This document shows, in pieces, positions 26,502-36,253 of a DNA stretch of 64,000 nucleotides; position 1 is the first letter of the stretch, and every line of letters starts with the position of its first letter. The position numbers and the translations under genes were made by a program. The stretch covers positions 1,178,001-1,242,000 of the forward strand of contig NZ_MDGQ01000005.1 in the NCBI RefSeq assembly GCF_001747105.1, read 5' to 3'. Source of the DNA: Roseivirga misakiensis (GTDB lineage: Bacteria > Bacteroidota > Bacteroidia > Cytophagales > Cyclobacteriaceae). Below the pieces are notes generated by a model that worked only from the letters and a program-made list of their open reading frames with translations, searched no databases and was not told where the DNA came from.

Positions 26502-28907
26502 TTAGAATTGTATGCGATACATGATGTCTGGAAAGAAACCAATTTGCTCTACGGTATTAATTTGGTCTGTTACCTCGTTGTATCTTTGAATAAACTCGTT
26601 TTTACGATTGGTTAAGTTTTGAAGATCAATGAAGAACTGGTGCGAAATGTTTCTCTTTTTGCTATTTATTCTAACTCCAAACTTTAAATCCCAACGGTAG
26701 TAATCACCGATGTTTTCTGAAAATGCTCGGTTCTCAAACCCAACTTCTCTGCCTGAGTTGGCTCTAGTGGCATCAATATCAATTGGGGTAAAAGGATTTC
26801 CACCAGCCAAGGTGAATTTTGAATCTAGGGTCCAAGCGTTTCGGTTGTCCTTACCGAATTTCCATTCTTTGCCGAATAGGGCATTAAAAACGTATTGATT
26901 GTTGAAAGCCGTGTTGCGCTCGATGCCATCGCTACCTTTGTATTTCGAATCAAAAATGGAAGTAGTTGCGAGGAAGTAGTAGTCATTCGAAAAGAACTTC
27001 TCCAAAGTTAATTCTAGCCCGATATTCGAGCCGGTTCCTTCATTAACAAGAGATCCCTCTTCGTCAAATACAAAGTCGGCTCCTTCATTTAGCAAGGAAT
27101 AGCTACTCGGCGTAGCGCTCACTGGTACGTTCGATATTGATTGATAGTAGGTTTCTGCTTTTAATCTCCAAGAAGGCGCAATGTTCCAGTCGTAGGCTAA
27201 TACAAAGTGATCACTGGTGACGAATTCAAGATTACTATTAGTTAGCTCGAATTGATTGTTTCCGACGTCTTCTCTCAGAAATAATATGGGTGCTGGGATA
27301 CTTTGTGCATGTCGTCCATAGGCTAAACTTAAGCGATTAGTTGCATTCACTTGCCAGCTAACGGCAGCTCTCGGTTCAAACGAAGTGTCTTCTGTAAAGC
27401 CGTGATACTGACTGTGAATACCTGCTGTTATACTCCAGTCATCGTTAAATCGGTATTCGCCTTGCGCAAATGTTTGGGTTAGGTTAAAACCGTCTTGATA
27501 ATCTCTGGTCGTAATTAGAAAGTCTGGAATGCCATCGTTGTCCGTGTCTGGAATTTCAGAGCGATTATCTCGGTCAGATGTAAAAAGATTAAGGTCATAT
27601 TTCTCATTGACGATTCCTGCACGTAAACTAAACCGTGCGCTGAACTTCTTATTGAAAGTAGAACTTACAGTAAACCTGTTTTCCCTGTTGAATACATTTG
27701 TGGCTCGGTAGGAATTGATTGTCTGGCCAGAGCCATTCTTGATGAGGTTGTCTTGAAGAAACTGATTGTAGTTCGTCGAGGCGCCGAATACTGTTTTTAA
27801 ATAAGCTGTTTTGTCTATCCTAAGTGTGTGACTTAAACCAACGAGCCCTAATTCGTTTTCTACAAACGCATCCTGACTAGGGTTGGCAAATAAGTCTGTT
27901 TCATCTATCTCATCACCCAAGAAGTCAATGTTGCTATTGCCTCCAAAACCGAAAACTTCGATTTTACCAATCTTGGTTCTTCCTAGGTTTACCTTAAAGG
28001 ACAGGTCTTGATAATAAGGAGTCGCGCTAGTTCCAGTTGCCGCAATTCCCGCTATACCATACCGATATGAAACTAAGAATGAAGATTCATTTGCTTTGCT
28101 GAGTGGTCCCTCAACCATCATTTCGGCGCCACTGAATGCACTTACTTGTCCGGTAAACTCGACTTTATCGGTATTGCCATTCCTGAAATTTACATCGAAT
28201 ACCGCTGCATTGGCATTTCCATATTCAGCTGGAAAAGCACCAGTAAGAAAGTCTGAAGTTCTTAAAAGGTTTGTGTTCAATGCATTGACAGGTCCACCTG
28301 TAGTGCCTAAAGTAGCGAAGTGATTCGTTGTAGCGATAGGAATACCTTCAATGCGCCAGAGCAAACCCGTAGGGGAGTTGCCACGCACTACAATATCGTT
28401 TCGTGAGTCATCAGGTGCACTCACGCCCGCAAATGTAGTGGCTAGTCGAGCAATATCATTTCGACCACCCGAAAAGCGTGTCACTTCCTCTAAGTTGAAG
28501 GTTCTGGCAGATACTTTGGCTAATTCATTGAGGGGTAAGTCTTTATCAGTATCCGCAGTAACAACAACTTCTTCAAGCGAAGTTACCGACTCCTCTAACT
28601 TGATATCTAGGACCACTTCTTTACCAACTGTGACAAGTACATTTGGCAAAGTGATCGTTTTATACCCTACGTATTTAACTAAGAATACTTGTCTTCCGAT
28701 AGGTACTTTCTCAATTCTAAAGTTTCCGTCTTCATTTGTAGTCGAACCTACAATTGGATCTGAATTAACTAGAATGATTGTTGCTCCAAATAAAGGGAAG
28801 TCGCTTTTAGCGTCGTAAACTTTCCCCTTTACGACTTGTGTCTGGCCATAACCTTGTAAACATAAAGCAGTCATTAAGAAAATGAACCAAGCGCTGTGAT
28901 TTTTCAT
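26502..28907 (-). CDS. TonB-dependent receptor
   Basis: An 801-residue outer-membrane receptor. The signal peptide ends near residue 22 (GYGQTQ), then a carboxypeptidase-regulatory domain (VVKGKVYDAKSDFPLFGATI, about 24-110) and a plug (about 125-240; RNDIVVRGNSPTGLLWRIEG, then the FLTGAFPAEYGNANAAVFDV segment). A beta-barrel ends in the aromatic C-terminal strand FPDIMYRIQF. It is transcribed away from a LytS/LytTR two-component system, and the shared 238-base gap holds a 10-base direct repeat typical of LytTR sites. Regulation of this receptor by the neighbouring regulator is therefore likely. Ligand unknown. Confidence 0.93.
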   Translation of the reverse strand: MKNHSAWFIFLMTALCLQGYGQTQVVKGKVYDAKSDFPLFGATIILVNSDPIVGSTTNEDGNFRIEKVPIGRQVFLVKYVGYKTITLPNVLVTVGKEVVLDIKLEESVTSLEEVVVTADTDKDLPLNELAKVSARTFNLEEVTRFSGGRNDIARLATTFAGVSAPDDSRNDIVVRGNSPTGLLWRIEGIPIATTNHFATLGTTGGPVNALNTNLLRTSDFLTGAFPAEYGNANAAVFDVNFRNGNTDKVEFTGQVSAFSGAEMMVEGPLSKANESSFLVSYRYGIAGIAATGTSATPYYQDLSFKVNLGRTKIGKIEVFGFGGNSNIDFLGDEIDETDLFANPSQDAFVENELGLVGLSHTLRIDKTAYLKTVFGASTNYNQFLQDNLIKNGSGQTINSYRATNVFNRENRFTVSSTFNKKFSARFSLRAGIVNEKYDLNLFTSDRDNRSEIPDTDNDGIPDFLITTRDYQDGFNLTQTFAQGEYRFNDDWSITAGIHSQYHGFTEDTSFEPRAAVSWQVNATNRLSLAYGRHAQSIPAPILFLREDVGNNQFELTNSNLEFVTSDHFVLAYDWNIAPSWRLKAETYYQSISNVPVSATPSSYSLLNEGADFVFDEEGSLVNEGTGSNIGLELTLEKFFSNDYYFLATTSIFDSKYKGSDGIERNTAFNNQYVFNALFGKEWKFGKDNRNAWTLDSKFTLAGGNPFTPIDIDATRANSGREVGFENRAFSENIGDYYRWDLKFGVRINSKKRNISHQFFIDLQNLTNRKNEFIQRYNEVTDQINTVEQIGFFPDIMYRIQF

Positions 28908-29014
28908 GTTGATAGTTTTTGATTTTTACCCTAAACTATGCTCTGGTTCACCCATGCTATAGACTAATATTGTTCAGGCTGGAAACAATTGACTTGACAC
29001 CAGTTTTTTGACAT

Positions 29015-29043
29015 TTTAAGTGTCTTCGGGTTCTTTAAGTGTC
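29015..29043. promoter_or_regulatory. Direct repeat, candidate LytTR binding site
   Basis: TTTAAGTGTC occurs exactly at 29015-29024 and 29034-29043, a 19-base period (about two helix turns), between the TonB receptor start at 28907 and the LytS-type kinase start at 29146. LytTR regulators typically bind imperfect direct repeats about two turns apart. Confidence 0.5.
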
Positions 29044-29145
29044 GGATTCCGGTTTTAGATATAGAATTTCCGGCTTCAGTGACTAGAATACGTTTTTCCG
29101 TTGTTTTCTCCCTCTTTAGGATTAAACTTTATCTTTACTTTAGGT

Positions 29146-30174
29146 ATGAAATTAAAGGAAGTACACGTACGAATTATTGGTATTCCCATCCTGGCATTCA
29201 TTATGGCCTTGATCTTTGGTGCAGCTGATGATCAGACAGTCTATGAAAAATACTTCGAATCGTTCCTTTATACTGCCTTTTATTGGAATAGTGCCTGCTG
29301 GATGTTCTTTTACTTTAGGCGACGTTTTCCTTTAATGAGTAACACGCCAAAGCGTTTGTTTCTGGCGTCAGTATCCCTAATAGGCCTGTTACTGATCGGC
29401 GATTTTGTGATCAGTATGTATATAAAGGGCAATGTGACAAACCCAGCGGACTATAGTCTATTGCATTCCGTACCTTCTCTCATCGCGGGAATAGTTGTTG
29501 GACTAATTTATGAAGCGGTCTATTTCTTCGAACAGTGGAAAAATACGATTAGGATAAATGAGGCACTAAAAAATCAGCAAATCAGGACACAATTCGAGGT
29601 GCTTCAAAATCAAATGAGTCCGCATTTTCTTTTTAACAGTTTGAATACACTTTCAGCATTAATACCAGAAGATCCAGATAAGGCCCAAAAGTTTACCGAT
29701 AGTCTATCTGATGTTTACCGATACATACTTCAGAATAAAGAAAAAGACCTAGTGACCCTAAAAGAAGAGCTCGATTTTGCTAAAACCTATTTGTATTTGC
29801 TTAAGATGCGCTACCCAGAAAACCTTTCTGCGAATTTTAAAGTAGACCCCAAACATGAGCGTAAATATGTCGCCCCGCTTAGCATTCAAATGCTCGTAGA
29901 AAATGCGATCAAGCACAATATAGTTTCTAAAAAGAACCCGTTGCATATAGAAGTTTATATAGATGCTGAAATGCGCTTGGTAGTTAGGAATAATCTGCAA
30001 CCAAAGAAAGCCATAGAAAAATCGACTAAGACTGGTCTGGCCAATATTAAGAGCCGTTATGCATTCTTTGGGTTGGAAGAAATCGGTATCCATGAAGATG
30101 AGAATAGTTTCGTTGTTTCATTGCCATTAATTGAGGTAGAAAATAGGGCTGAAAGAAGGTTAGAATTTGCATGA
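29146..30174 (+). CDS. LytS-type sensor histidine kinase
   Basis: A 342-residue membrane kinase from the ATG at 29146. Four hydrophobic segments span about 5-135; a His_kinase (PF06580) domain follows, with the phospho-acceptor His in QMSPHFLFNSLNTLSAL, and then an HATPase-like domain (VENAIKHNIV and TGLANIKSRYAFFG). It overlaps the response regulator gene by four bases (ATGA), so the pair is translationally coupled. It should phosphorylate the LytTR regulator that follows, in answer to an unknown membrane signal. The upstream in-frame TTG at 29101 would only add a non-membrane leader. Confidence 0.93.
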   Translation: MKLKEVHVRIIGIPILAFIMALIFGAADDQTVYEKYFESFLYTAFYWNSACWMFFYFRRRFPLMSNTPKRLFLASVSLIGLLLIGDFVISMYIKGNVTNPADYSLLHSVPSLIAGIVVGLIYEAVYFFEQWKNTIRINEALKNQQIRTQFEVLQNQMSPHFLFNSLNTLSALIPEDPDKAQKFTDSLSDVYRYILQNKEKDLVTLKEELDFAKTYLYLLKMRYPENLSANFKVDPKHERKYVAPLSIQMLVENAIKHNIVSKKNPLHIEVYIDAEMRLVVRNNLQPKKAIEKSTKTGLANIKSRYAFFGLEEIGIHEDENSFVVSLPLIEVENRAERRLEFA

Positions 30175-30935
30175 GAGTCGTAATTATCGAAGATGAAGCC
30201 CCAGCTTTCCGAAGGCTGCAAAAAATATTAGAGGAGCTGATACCAGACGTTGAAATTCTAGAGGTACTGGATAGCGTAGAATCCGCTGTAGAGTGGCTAG
30301 ATGAGTCGATTAATCTTGACCTTATTTTCATGGATATTCAGTTAAGTGATGGATTAAGCTTTGAGATTTTCGAAAAAACTTCGGTCAACGCACCCGTTAT
30401 CTTCACCACTGCCTTTGATGAATATTTGCTTAAAGCTTTTAAGGTGAATGGTATCGACTATTTACTTAAGCCGATTAAGACTCAAGAACTTGCCCAAAGT
30501 CTCGCGAAATTGAATCAACTTAAATCCATCTTTGCTAAGGAGAATTCTTTGGACTTGAAAGACCTTTTATCTTCCATTAACATGAGGAAAAAGGACTATA
30601 AAAGCAGGTTTTTGGTGAAACAAGGCTCCAAGTTGATCTCTATTCCGGTAGATCAAATAGCTTATTTTTTTATTAAAGGTGGGGTTCAGTTTATCTACAC
30701 TTTTAACAATGAAAGGTTGATTTTAGACCAAACGATGGATGAAACCGTCAAGCAGCTTGATCCCAAATTGTTTTATAGGGCTAACCGGCAATATCTGATA
30801 CACATTGATTTTATCGGTTCGGTGGAGAAGTATTTCAAGGGTAAGCTATTAGTAAAGACTAAGTTTTCGACCGAGGAGCCTATCACGGTATCTGAAGAAA
30901 AAGCCTCTAGTTTTAAAGCGTGGTTAAACGATTAA
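30171..30935 (+). CDS. LytTR response regulator
   Basis: A 254-residue regulator with a receiver domain (about 1-120; acidic pocket EDE near 7-9, phospho-acceptor Asp55 in LIFMDIQLSDG, Lys in the GIDYLLKPIK loop near 100). A LytTR DNA-binding domain follows (about 145-252; FLVKQGSKLISIPVDQIAYF and FYRANRQYLIHIDFI). It is coupled to the LytS-type kinase at 29146 by a four-base overlap. A likely target is the divergent TonB receptor promoter, which has a direct repeat. Its stop overlaps the stop of the convergent YdeI-like gene by four bases. Confidence 0.94.
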   Translation: MRVVIIEDEAPAFRRLQKILEELIPDVEILEVLDSVESAVEWLDESINLDLIFMDIQLSDGLSFEIFEKTSVNAPVIFTTAFDEYLLKAFKVNGIDYLLKPIKTQELAQSLAKLNQLKSIFAKENSLDLKDLLSSINMRKKDYKSRFLVKQGSKLISIPVDQIAYFFIKGGVQFIYTFNNERLILDQTMDETVKQLDPKLFYRANRQYLIHIDFIGSVEKYFKGKLLVKTKFSTEEPITVSEEKASSFKAWLND

Positions 30936-31453
30936 AGAAAATCACTTGATCGGTTATAATATTTGATCTTCTCGTTTAGCATTTTAAAATCGAGTTTTCC
31001 TTGGACATCCTTTAGGTGATCTAGAATCGCTAAACTTTTATTGATCTGTTTATCAACACTCTTGACCTTGCTCACTAAATAGATAAGGCTTCTCTGTTTG
31101 CCTGGTGTTAGAGCATGAAAATACTTACTGCCTATTTCGTCTTGATCCAACATGACCAGAAGGCTTTCTGGAATAGGTATTCCATATTCCGAAGTGTCTT
31201 TTTCTAATTCGACTTGAACAGTGTCACCCAGTTGAAGGCCTAACTTTTTCCGATTAGTCTTATTCACTAAAATATAACTGCCTTTATCAATAGGCATCAA
31301 AGCACAGAAAACGGTTATTGACCCATTCAAGACACATTTCACCCGGCGGTGCTTTTCACTGGACATTTTTTCCGTGATCTCTTGACTCACAGGTAAGTGA
31401 TAACCCCAAATATTCCAATCAAATTGTTCCAGTGTAGTCTCGAATTTCAACAT
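30932..31453 (-). CDS. YdeI/OmdA-like protein with DUF1905
   Basis: A 173-residue cytoplasmic protein. The first part (about 2-82) is a DUF1905 beta-barrel-like domain (FETTLEQFDWNIWGYHLPV, RVKCVLNGSITVFCALMP, YILVNKTNRKKLGLQLGD), and the C-terminal half is the bacteriocin-protection YdeI/OmdA helical domain (KYFHALTPGKQRSLIYLVSK). Members are linked to stress and antimicrobial-peptide tolerance but have no proven biochemical role. It converges with the LytTR regulator gene. Confidence 0.85.
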   Translation of the reverse strand: MLKFETTLEQFDWNIWGYHLPVSQEITEKMSSEKHRRVKCVLNGSITVFCALMPIDKGSYILVNKTNRKKLGLQLGDTVQVELEKDTSEYGIPIPESLLVMLDQDEIGSKYFHALTPGKQRSLIYLVSKVKSVDKQINKSLAILDHLKDVQGKLDFKMLNEKIKYYNRSSDFL

Positions 31454-31631
31454 TACGTGTATCGAAAATTATTACTCTTGCCAAAAAAGACGAACCTAAA
31501 AACGTCTTTAAGCGGGATAGTTTAATCTAGTCAATCGAATTTAGTCTATTTATAGTGTTAATTTGCCTTTAAGTTAAGGTTAATATCCATGCACGGGTGT
31601 TCTTATGCAAACCCACATTAAACAAACCCAA

Positions 31632-34600
31632 ATGAAAAAAAACTTAAGATTCTTGATAGCACTTGGCGCTCTTATGGTAGTTGTTTCAAGTCCTATCCTT
31701 GCCCAAGTCACTACTTCATCCTTTAGTGGAGTTGTTGTTGATGATCAAGGTAAGCCTCTACCGGGAGCCACCGTTATGGCTGTTCATCAACCGACGGGAA
31801 CCAAATATGGCGTCATTACAAGGACAAATGGACGCTACAATATTCCTAATGTTAGAATTGGCGGGCCATATAAAATCGAAGCATCGTTTGTTGGTTTTGA
31901 TACCCAGACAAAAGAGGGTTTCATGTTAACGCTGGGAAAAAATCAGGCGGTCAATTTTGATATGAAGGAGAATACAAGGGCTTTAGACGATCTTGTGGTA
32001 ACCGCTGGATCATCAGAAATTAATCCAGACCGAACTGGAGCAGCTACTGTCATTTCGAACGATCAATTGATCAAAATACCGACTATTAGTCGATCGGCAG
32101 GAGATATTTACAAACTAACACCTTCTTCAGATGGAAATTCATTCGGCGGTAGAAACGACCAGTTTAATAACTTTTCTTTAGATGGATCCATTTTTAACAA
32201 TCCTTTTGGTTTAGACGCAGCTACACCTGGTGGCCAGTCGAACGCTCAGCCAATCTCATTGGACGCCATTGAGCAAATTCAAGTATCACTAGCTCCATAT
32301 GATGTAACACAAGCTGGTTTTACTGGTGCAGCCGTAAATGCGGTGACCAAATCTGGTACAAACGAGTTTAAAGGGACAGCATTTGCCTTTTACAGGAATC
32401 AAGACCTTACGGGTAGTAAGGTGAGTGGGGATGAGATTTTTGTTCCAGATTTGAATCAAATACAAGCTGGTTTTAGCGTTGGCGGCCCGATAATTAAGGA
32501 TAAACTGTTCTTCTTTGCTAATTTTGAATTAGAAAGACGAGAAGATCTCGGTTCTAATTTTACAGCTTCGAGACCTGGCAGTACAGGTGATAATGTTTCT
32601 AGAATTTCTGCTACCGATCTTAATGCCGTTAGTGATATTTTGAGAACGCGCTATGGATATGAAACCGGACCTTTTGAAGGCTATACTCATGACACGAACA
32701 ATCAAAAAGGCATTTTAAAACTTGATTGGAATATCAATGACAAGCATACACTTACTGCGACTTACAACTTCTTAGACGCCTTTAGAGAGCAAAATGCCCA
32801 CCCTTCAGCCTTGGGGCGTAGAGGACCAGATGCACTAACACTTCAATTCTTTAACTCAGGTTATAGAATAAATAATAAAATTCATTCTGGAATAGTAGAG
32901 TTAAGGTCACTATTTAGCAGTAAACATTCTAACAAACTGCAAGTTGGATTTACCAAGTTTACAGACTCTAGAGATCCATTTAGTGAGCCATTCCCAGTTG
33001 TTAATATTCTTCAGTCTGGACTAAGAGGCATAATTGCGGGGCACGAACCATTCTCGATTAATAATAAACTAGACCAGAGTGTATTTCAGTTTACCGATAA
33101 TTTCGAGATATATACAGGAGATCATACCATCACGATTGGTACCTCCTTTGAAAAATTTCAATTCGATAATTCATTCAATTTAGGTGTTTACGAGCCATTT
33201 GGAGTCACCTATCCAGGAGGAACTTTTGAAAACGGTTTTACTAGTGTGGCGGACTTCTTAGCATTTGTAAATGCTGGTAGTTTAGATCCTATTGTAGATT
33301 TTGCTAGAACAACCTTTGCCGATAATAATGCGAACAATAGCTGGGCATTGGCCGAAACGAATGTCGGTCAGTTGGCTTTTTATGTGCAAGATAAATGGGC
33401 TCTAAACGATCGCATGACTTTAACGTATGGAGTTCGTGTCGACAAGCCATTGTTTTTTGATACTGATGAGAAGATTCAAGAAAACATAGATAGAAAAGGA
33501 GGGTTGCTTGACCCGGCTAACGGTATTTTCACAGGCTCATATGCACCAAGCGTAATATATTATGACGAGAATAATGAGCCTGTTCAGTTCGACCACACCG
33601 AACTGCCTACAAACAAACCGTTAATTTCACCGAGAATTGGGTTTAATTGGGATGTAAACGGAGATCAGTCTTTTCAACTAAGGGGAGGAAGTGGTTTGTT
33701 CACCGGCCGTTTCCCATTTGTTTGGTTAGGAAACCAAGTAGCTAACCCAGACTTTTTCTTTTACACAGTTACCGATCCGGACTTTCAATTTCCGCAAGTA
33801 TGGAGAACTAACATAGGGTATGATCGATCATTTGGCGATGGTTGGTTCGTGACAACAGACCTGATCTATACCAAGGATATCAATGCCATGATGGTGAGGA
33901 ACTTTGGCTTAAGAACGCCGACTGGATTCCTTTCGGGGGTGGATAATAGAGCTTATTATTTACCTACTGATAAGTCCATCGATCCATTCGGAAATGTGGG
34001 CCAAAACGCTTACGTATTCACTAGCGAAAGCACTGGTAGAAGTATTAACTGGACCATTGAGGTCAAGAAACAATTTAGCAATGGTATATATGCCACTCTT
34101 GGCTATAACTACCTTGATGCCAAGGATATTAGCTCTATTGAAGCAGAAATTTCAGGCGATGCTTTTGAAAGAAATGCAGCGGTAAATAATGTCAATACAT
34201 CGGCATTGAGCCCATCGCTTTATGGAAACAGGCATAGATTTGTTGCTACGGCAAATAAAGCCTTTGAGTACGGTGGTGGTAAATGGAAAACAACAGTCTC
34301 ACTTTTTGCAGAATATGCAGAAGGAGGCCGATATAGCTATACGTATGCAGGTGATGCCAATGGTGATGGCTCGGTTTTAAACGACCTTATTTATGTCCCT
34401 CGTGCCGATGAACTATTTGACTATAATTTCTTTGGTGATGCAATTCTACAAGGAATCCAGAGGTCTGCCTTTAATAACTTCATCAATCAAGACCCTTATT
34501 TGAGTAGCCGTAGAGGACAATATGCAGAAAGAAACGCCGCTTTGAGTCCTTGGTATGGCCGATGGGATATGAGAGTTTTACAAGACTATAATTTACCTAA

Positions 34601-34832
34601 CGGAAAAACTCTTCAGTTCTCCTTAGATGTGCTAAACGTGGGTAACATGCTCAATTCTGATTGGGGCGTGAGACAAAATCCATTGAGCGTTCAACCAATT
34701 TCCATTACGGTTAACCAAAGTACATTGGAACCGACTTACACTTTTGTAACAAACCAAAGAGAGACATTTGTAGATGACTTTAGTTTGTTGTCTAGATGGC
34801 AGGTGCAATTAGGACTTAGATATATTTTCTAG
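31632..34832 (+). CDS. Oar-like TonB-dependent receptor
   Basis: A 1066-residue outer-membrane protein from the ATG at 31632, which starts a clean signal peptide (MKKNLRFLIALGALMVVVSS...LAQ); an ATG at 31605 adds nine residues. A carboxypeptidase-regulatory domain (about 27-115) and plug (about 125-240) precede a very large barrel. The PYDVTQAGFTGAAVNAVTKS and GTNEFKGTAFAFYRN segments are typical of Oar-type receptors, which in Myxococcus are linked to protein uptake or signalling. No partner lipoprotein follows. A perfect terminator at 34857 closes the gene. Confidence 0.92.
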   Translation: MKKNLRFLIALGALMVVVSSPILAQVTTSSFSGVVVDDQGKPLPGATVMAVHQPTGTKYGVITRTNGRYNIPNVRIGGPYKIEASFVGFDTQTKEGFMLTLGKNQAVNFDMKENTRALDDLVVTAGSSEINPDRTGAATVISNDQLIKIPTISRSAGDIYKLTPSSDGNSFGGRNDQFNNFSLDGSIFNNPFGLDAATPGGQSNAQPISLDAIEQIQVSLAPYDVTQAGFTGAAVNAVTKSGTNEFKGTAFAFYRNQDLTGSKVSGDEIFVPDLNQIQAGFSVGGPIIKDKLFFFANFELERREDLGSNFTASRPGSTGDNVSRISATDLNAVSDILRTRYGYETGPFEGYTHDTNNQKGILKLDWNINDKHTLTATYNFLDAFREQNAHPSALGRRGPDALTLQFFNSGYRINNKIHSGIVELRSLFSSKHSNKLQVGFTKFTDSRDPFSEPFPVVNILQSGLRGIIAGHEPFSINNKLDQSVFQFTDNFEIYTGDHTITIGTSFEKFQFDNSFNLGVYEPFGVTYPGGTFENGFTSVADFLAFVNAGSLDPIVDFARTTFADNNANNSWALAETNVGQLAFYVQDKWALNDRMTLTYGVRVDKPLFFDTDEKIQENIDRKGGLLDPANGIFTGSYAPSVIYYDENNEPVQFDHTELPTNKPLISPRIGFNWDVNGDQSFQLRGGSGLFTGRFPFVWLGNQVANPDFFFYTVTDPDFQFPQVWRTNIGYDRSFGDGWFVTTDLIYTKDINAMMVRNFGLRTPTGFLSGVDNRAYYLPTDKSIDPFGNVGQNAYVFTSESTGRSINWTIEVKKQFSNGIYATLGYNYLDAKDISSIEAEISGDAFERNAAVNNVNTSALSPSLYGNRHRFVATANKAFEYGGGKWKTTVSLFAEYAEGGRYSYTYAGDANGDGSVLNDLIYVPRADELFDYNFFGDAILQGIQRSAFNNFINQDPYLSSRRGQYAERNAALSPWYGRWDMRVLQDYNLPNGKTLQFSLDVLNVGNMLNSDWGVRQNPLSVQPISITVNQSTLEPTYTFVTNQRETFVDDFSLLSRWQVQLGLRYIF

Positions 34833-34856
34833 GAAATCATAGGTCTAGATTTTTAG

Positions 34857-34885
34857 AAAGGGAGGCATTTTGCCTCTCTTTTTTT
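34857..34885 (+). terminator. Intrinsic terminator
   Basis: Eleven-base arms (AAAGGGAGGCA / TGCCTCTCTTT, one G-U) around a TTT loop followed by several T, 25 bases after the Oar-like receptor stop. Confidence 0.9.
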
Positions 34886-34927
34886 ATAAATAATGTTTGG
34901 TAAACTTTACACAAACTGTAAGTGTGT

Positions 34928-35027
34928 TAACTTTGTGCGTATTGCTTAGAAAAAGATGTTAAAAATGTGATGTCAAGTCATGTTTTTGATTAGGAAGAAA
35001 GGAGGTGTCATGGCCTCCTTTCGTGTT
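34928..35027 (+). ncRNA. Candidate small RNA
   Basis: A perfect -7 box TAACTTTG (34928-34935) is followed by an A/U-rich hairpin with ten-pair arms (34961-34970 with 34978-34987, some G-U) and then a second strong hairpin, GAAAGGAGG/CCTCCTTTC at 34997-35022, ending in GTGTTTTT. Starting near 34942, this would give a transcript of about 85 bases lying between the receptor terminator and the serine hydrolase gene. No clear -33 TTTG is placed correctly. It could instead be the leader or attenuator of the downstream gene. Confidence 0.35.
34997..35027 (+). terminator. Terminator-like hairpin before serine hydrolase gene
   Basis: Perfect nine-base arms GAAAGGAGG (34997-35005) and CCTCCTTTC (35014-35022), then GTGTTTTT. 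It ends either a short RNA starting near 34942 or residual read-through from the receptor gene; it lies 70 bases before the next start codon. Confidence 0.7.
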
Positions 35028-35097
35028 TTTATCCATTCATAAAAGCTTCTCTTGAATTTCCACTTAGAAGTGTATAAATCGCTTTAAACTTATTTTC

Positions 35098-36249
35098 ATG
35101 AAAAAATCCCAGTCGATAATCATCCTGCTTTTAGTATTTATTTACGCAAATGTCGGTTTTGCACAGACTTATTTCCCTCCTAAGAATACCTGGGAATCAA
35201 GAACACCAGAGTCAATGGGAGTGAATGCAACGACCTTGTCTGAAGCCGTGGCCTATGCGGAAGCAAATGAGTATTCAGGTTCGAAGGATTCCCGAGTCGC
35301 TTCGTTGATCGGTTTTAGGTCGGAGCCGTTTCACGAGATTTTAGGTCCAATGAGAGAAAGAGGTGGCCCTGCTGGCGTAATTCTTAAGGGAGGTTATATA
35401 ATAGCACAGTGGGGTGATGTGGATCGCGTAGATATGACGCATAGTGTTACTAAAAGTTATTTGTCAACCACGGCTGGGCTTGCCATCGACAAGGGGTTGA
35501 TTAGAAATGTAATGGACAAGGCTGGTGATTATGTTTGGGATGGTACGTTTGATGGAGAACATAACAGTAAGGTTACCTGGCATACTTTACTAAATCAGTC
35601 TTCGGCATGGTCAGGCGAACTTTTTGGGTTGCAGGATTGGGCCGATCGCCCTCCAAGAAGCGGTGGTTTGGATGATTGGAGGTTCAAAAAACCTGTTGAG
35701 CCAGGAACTGTCATGGAGTATAATGACGTGAGAGTGAATGTTTTGGCCTATTCGTTATTACATGTTTGGCGAAAGCCATTGCCTCAAGTCCTTAAAGAGC
35801 ATATTATGGATCCAATCGGTGCCTCAACCACTTGGAGATGGTATGGTTATGATAATTCTTGGGTTAACGTAGATGGGGTTAAAATGCAATCAGTCACGGG
35901 AGGAGGACACTCTGGAGGAGGCGTTTTTATTAGTGCCATGGACCATGCCCGATTTGGCTTGCTTTTTCTTAATGATGGTAACTGGAATGGCAAACAATTG
36001 ATTTCGAAAGAATGGGTTGAAAAAGTTCAAGTTTCCTCCGAAGCAAACCAGAGCTATGGTTACTTATGGTGGTTAAATAAAGGCAGAAGAAAGTGGAAAG
36101 ACGTAGAAGATGAGTCCATCTATTATGCTGCAGGGTTTGGAGGTAATTTTATTGTGGTTGATAAGAAGAACGATCTCGTAATTGTTACCCGATGGCTTGA
36201 GCCCAATAAGATAGGAGAGATGGTAAAGCGTGTGAGAGCGGCAATGTAA
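35098..36249 (+). CDS. Serine hydrolase, beta-lactamase (class C) fold
   Basis: A 383-residue exported protein with a signal peptide (MKKSQSIIILLLVFIYANVG, cut after FAQ). The penicillin-binding/class C fold is marked by the SxxK motif S116-V-T-K119 and by MEYND near 204 (the YxN motif). The HSGGGVFISA stretch further on matches the region near the third motif. Such proteins include esterases, D-aminopeptidases and PBP4-like enzymes; true beta-lactamase activity is not implied. It stands alone, followed by the convergent DUF3820 gene. Confidence 0.9.
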   Translation: MKKSQSIIILLLVFIYANVGFAQTYFPPKNTWESRTPESMGVNATTLSEAVAYAEANEYSGSKDSRVASLIGFRSEPFHEILGPMRERGGPAGVILKGGYIIAQWGDVDRVDMTHSVTKSYLSTTAGLAIDKGLIRNVMDKAGDYVWDGTFDGEHNSKVTWHTLLNQSSAWSGELFGLQDWADRPPRSGGLDDWRFKKPVEPGTVMEYNDVRVNVLAYSLLHVWRKPLPQVLKEHIMDPIGASTTWRWYGYDNSWVNVDGVKMQSVTGGGHSGGGVFISAMDHARFGLLFLNDGNWNGKQLISKEWVEKVQVSSEANQSYGYLWWLNKGRRKWKDVEDESIYYAAGFGGNFIVVDKKNDLVIVTRWLEPNKIGEMVKRVRAAM

Positions 36250-36253
36250 AGGC

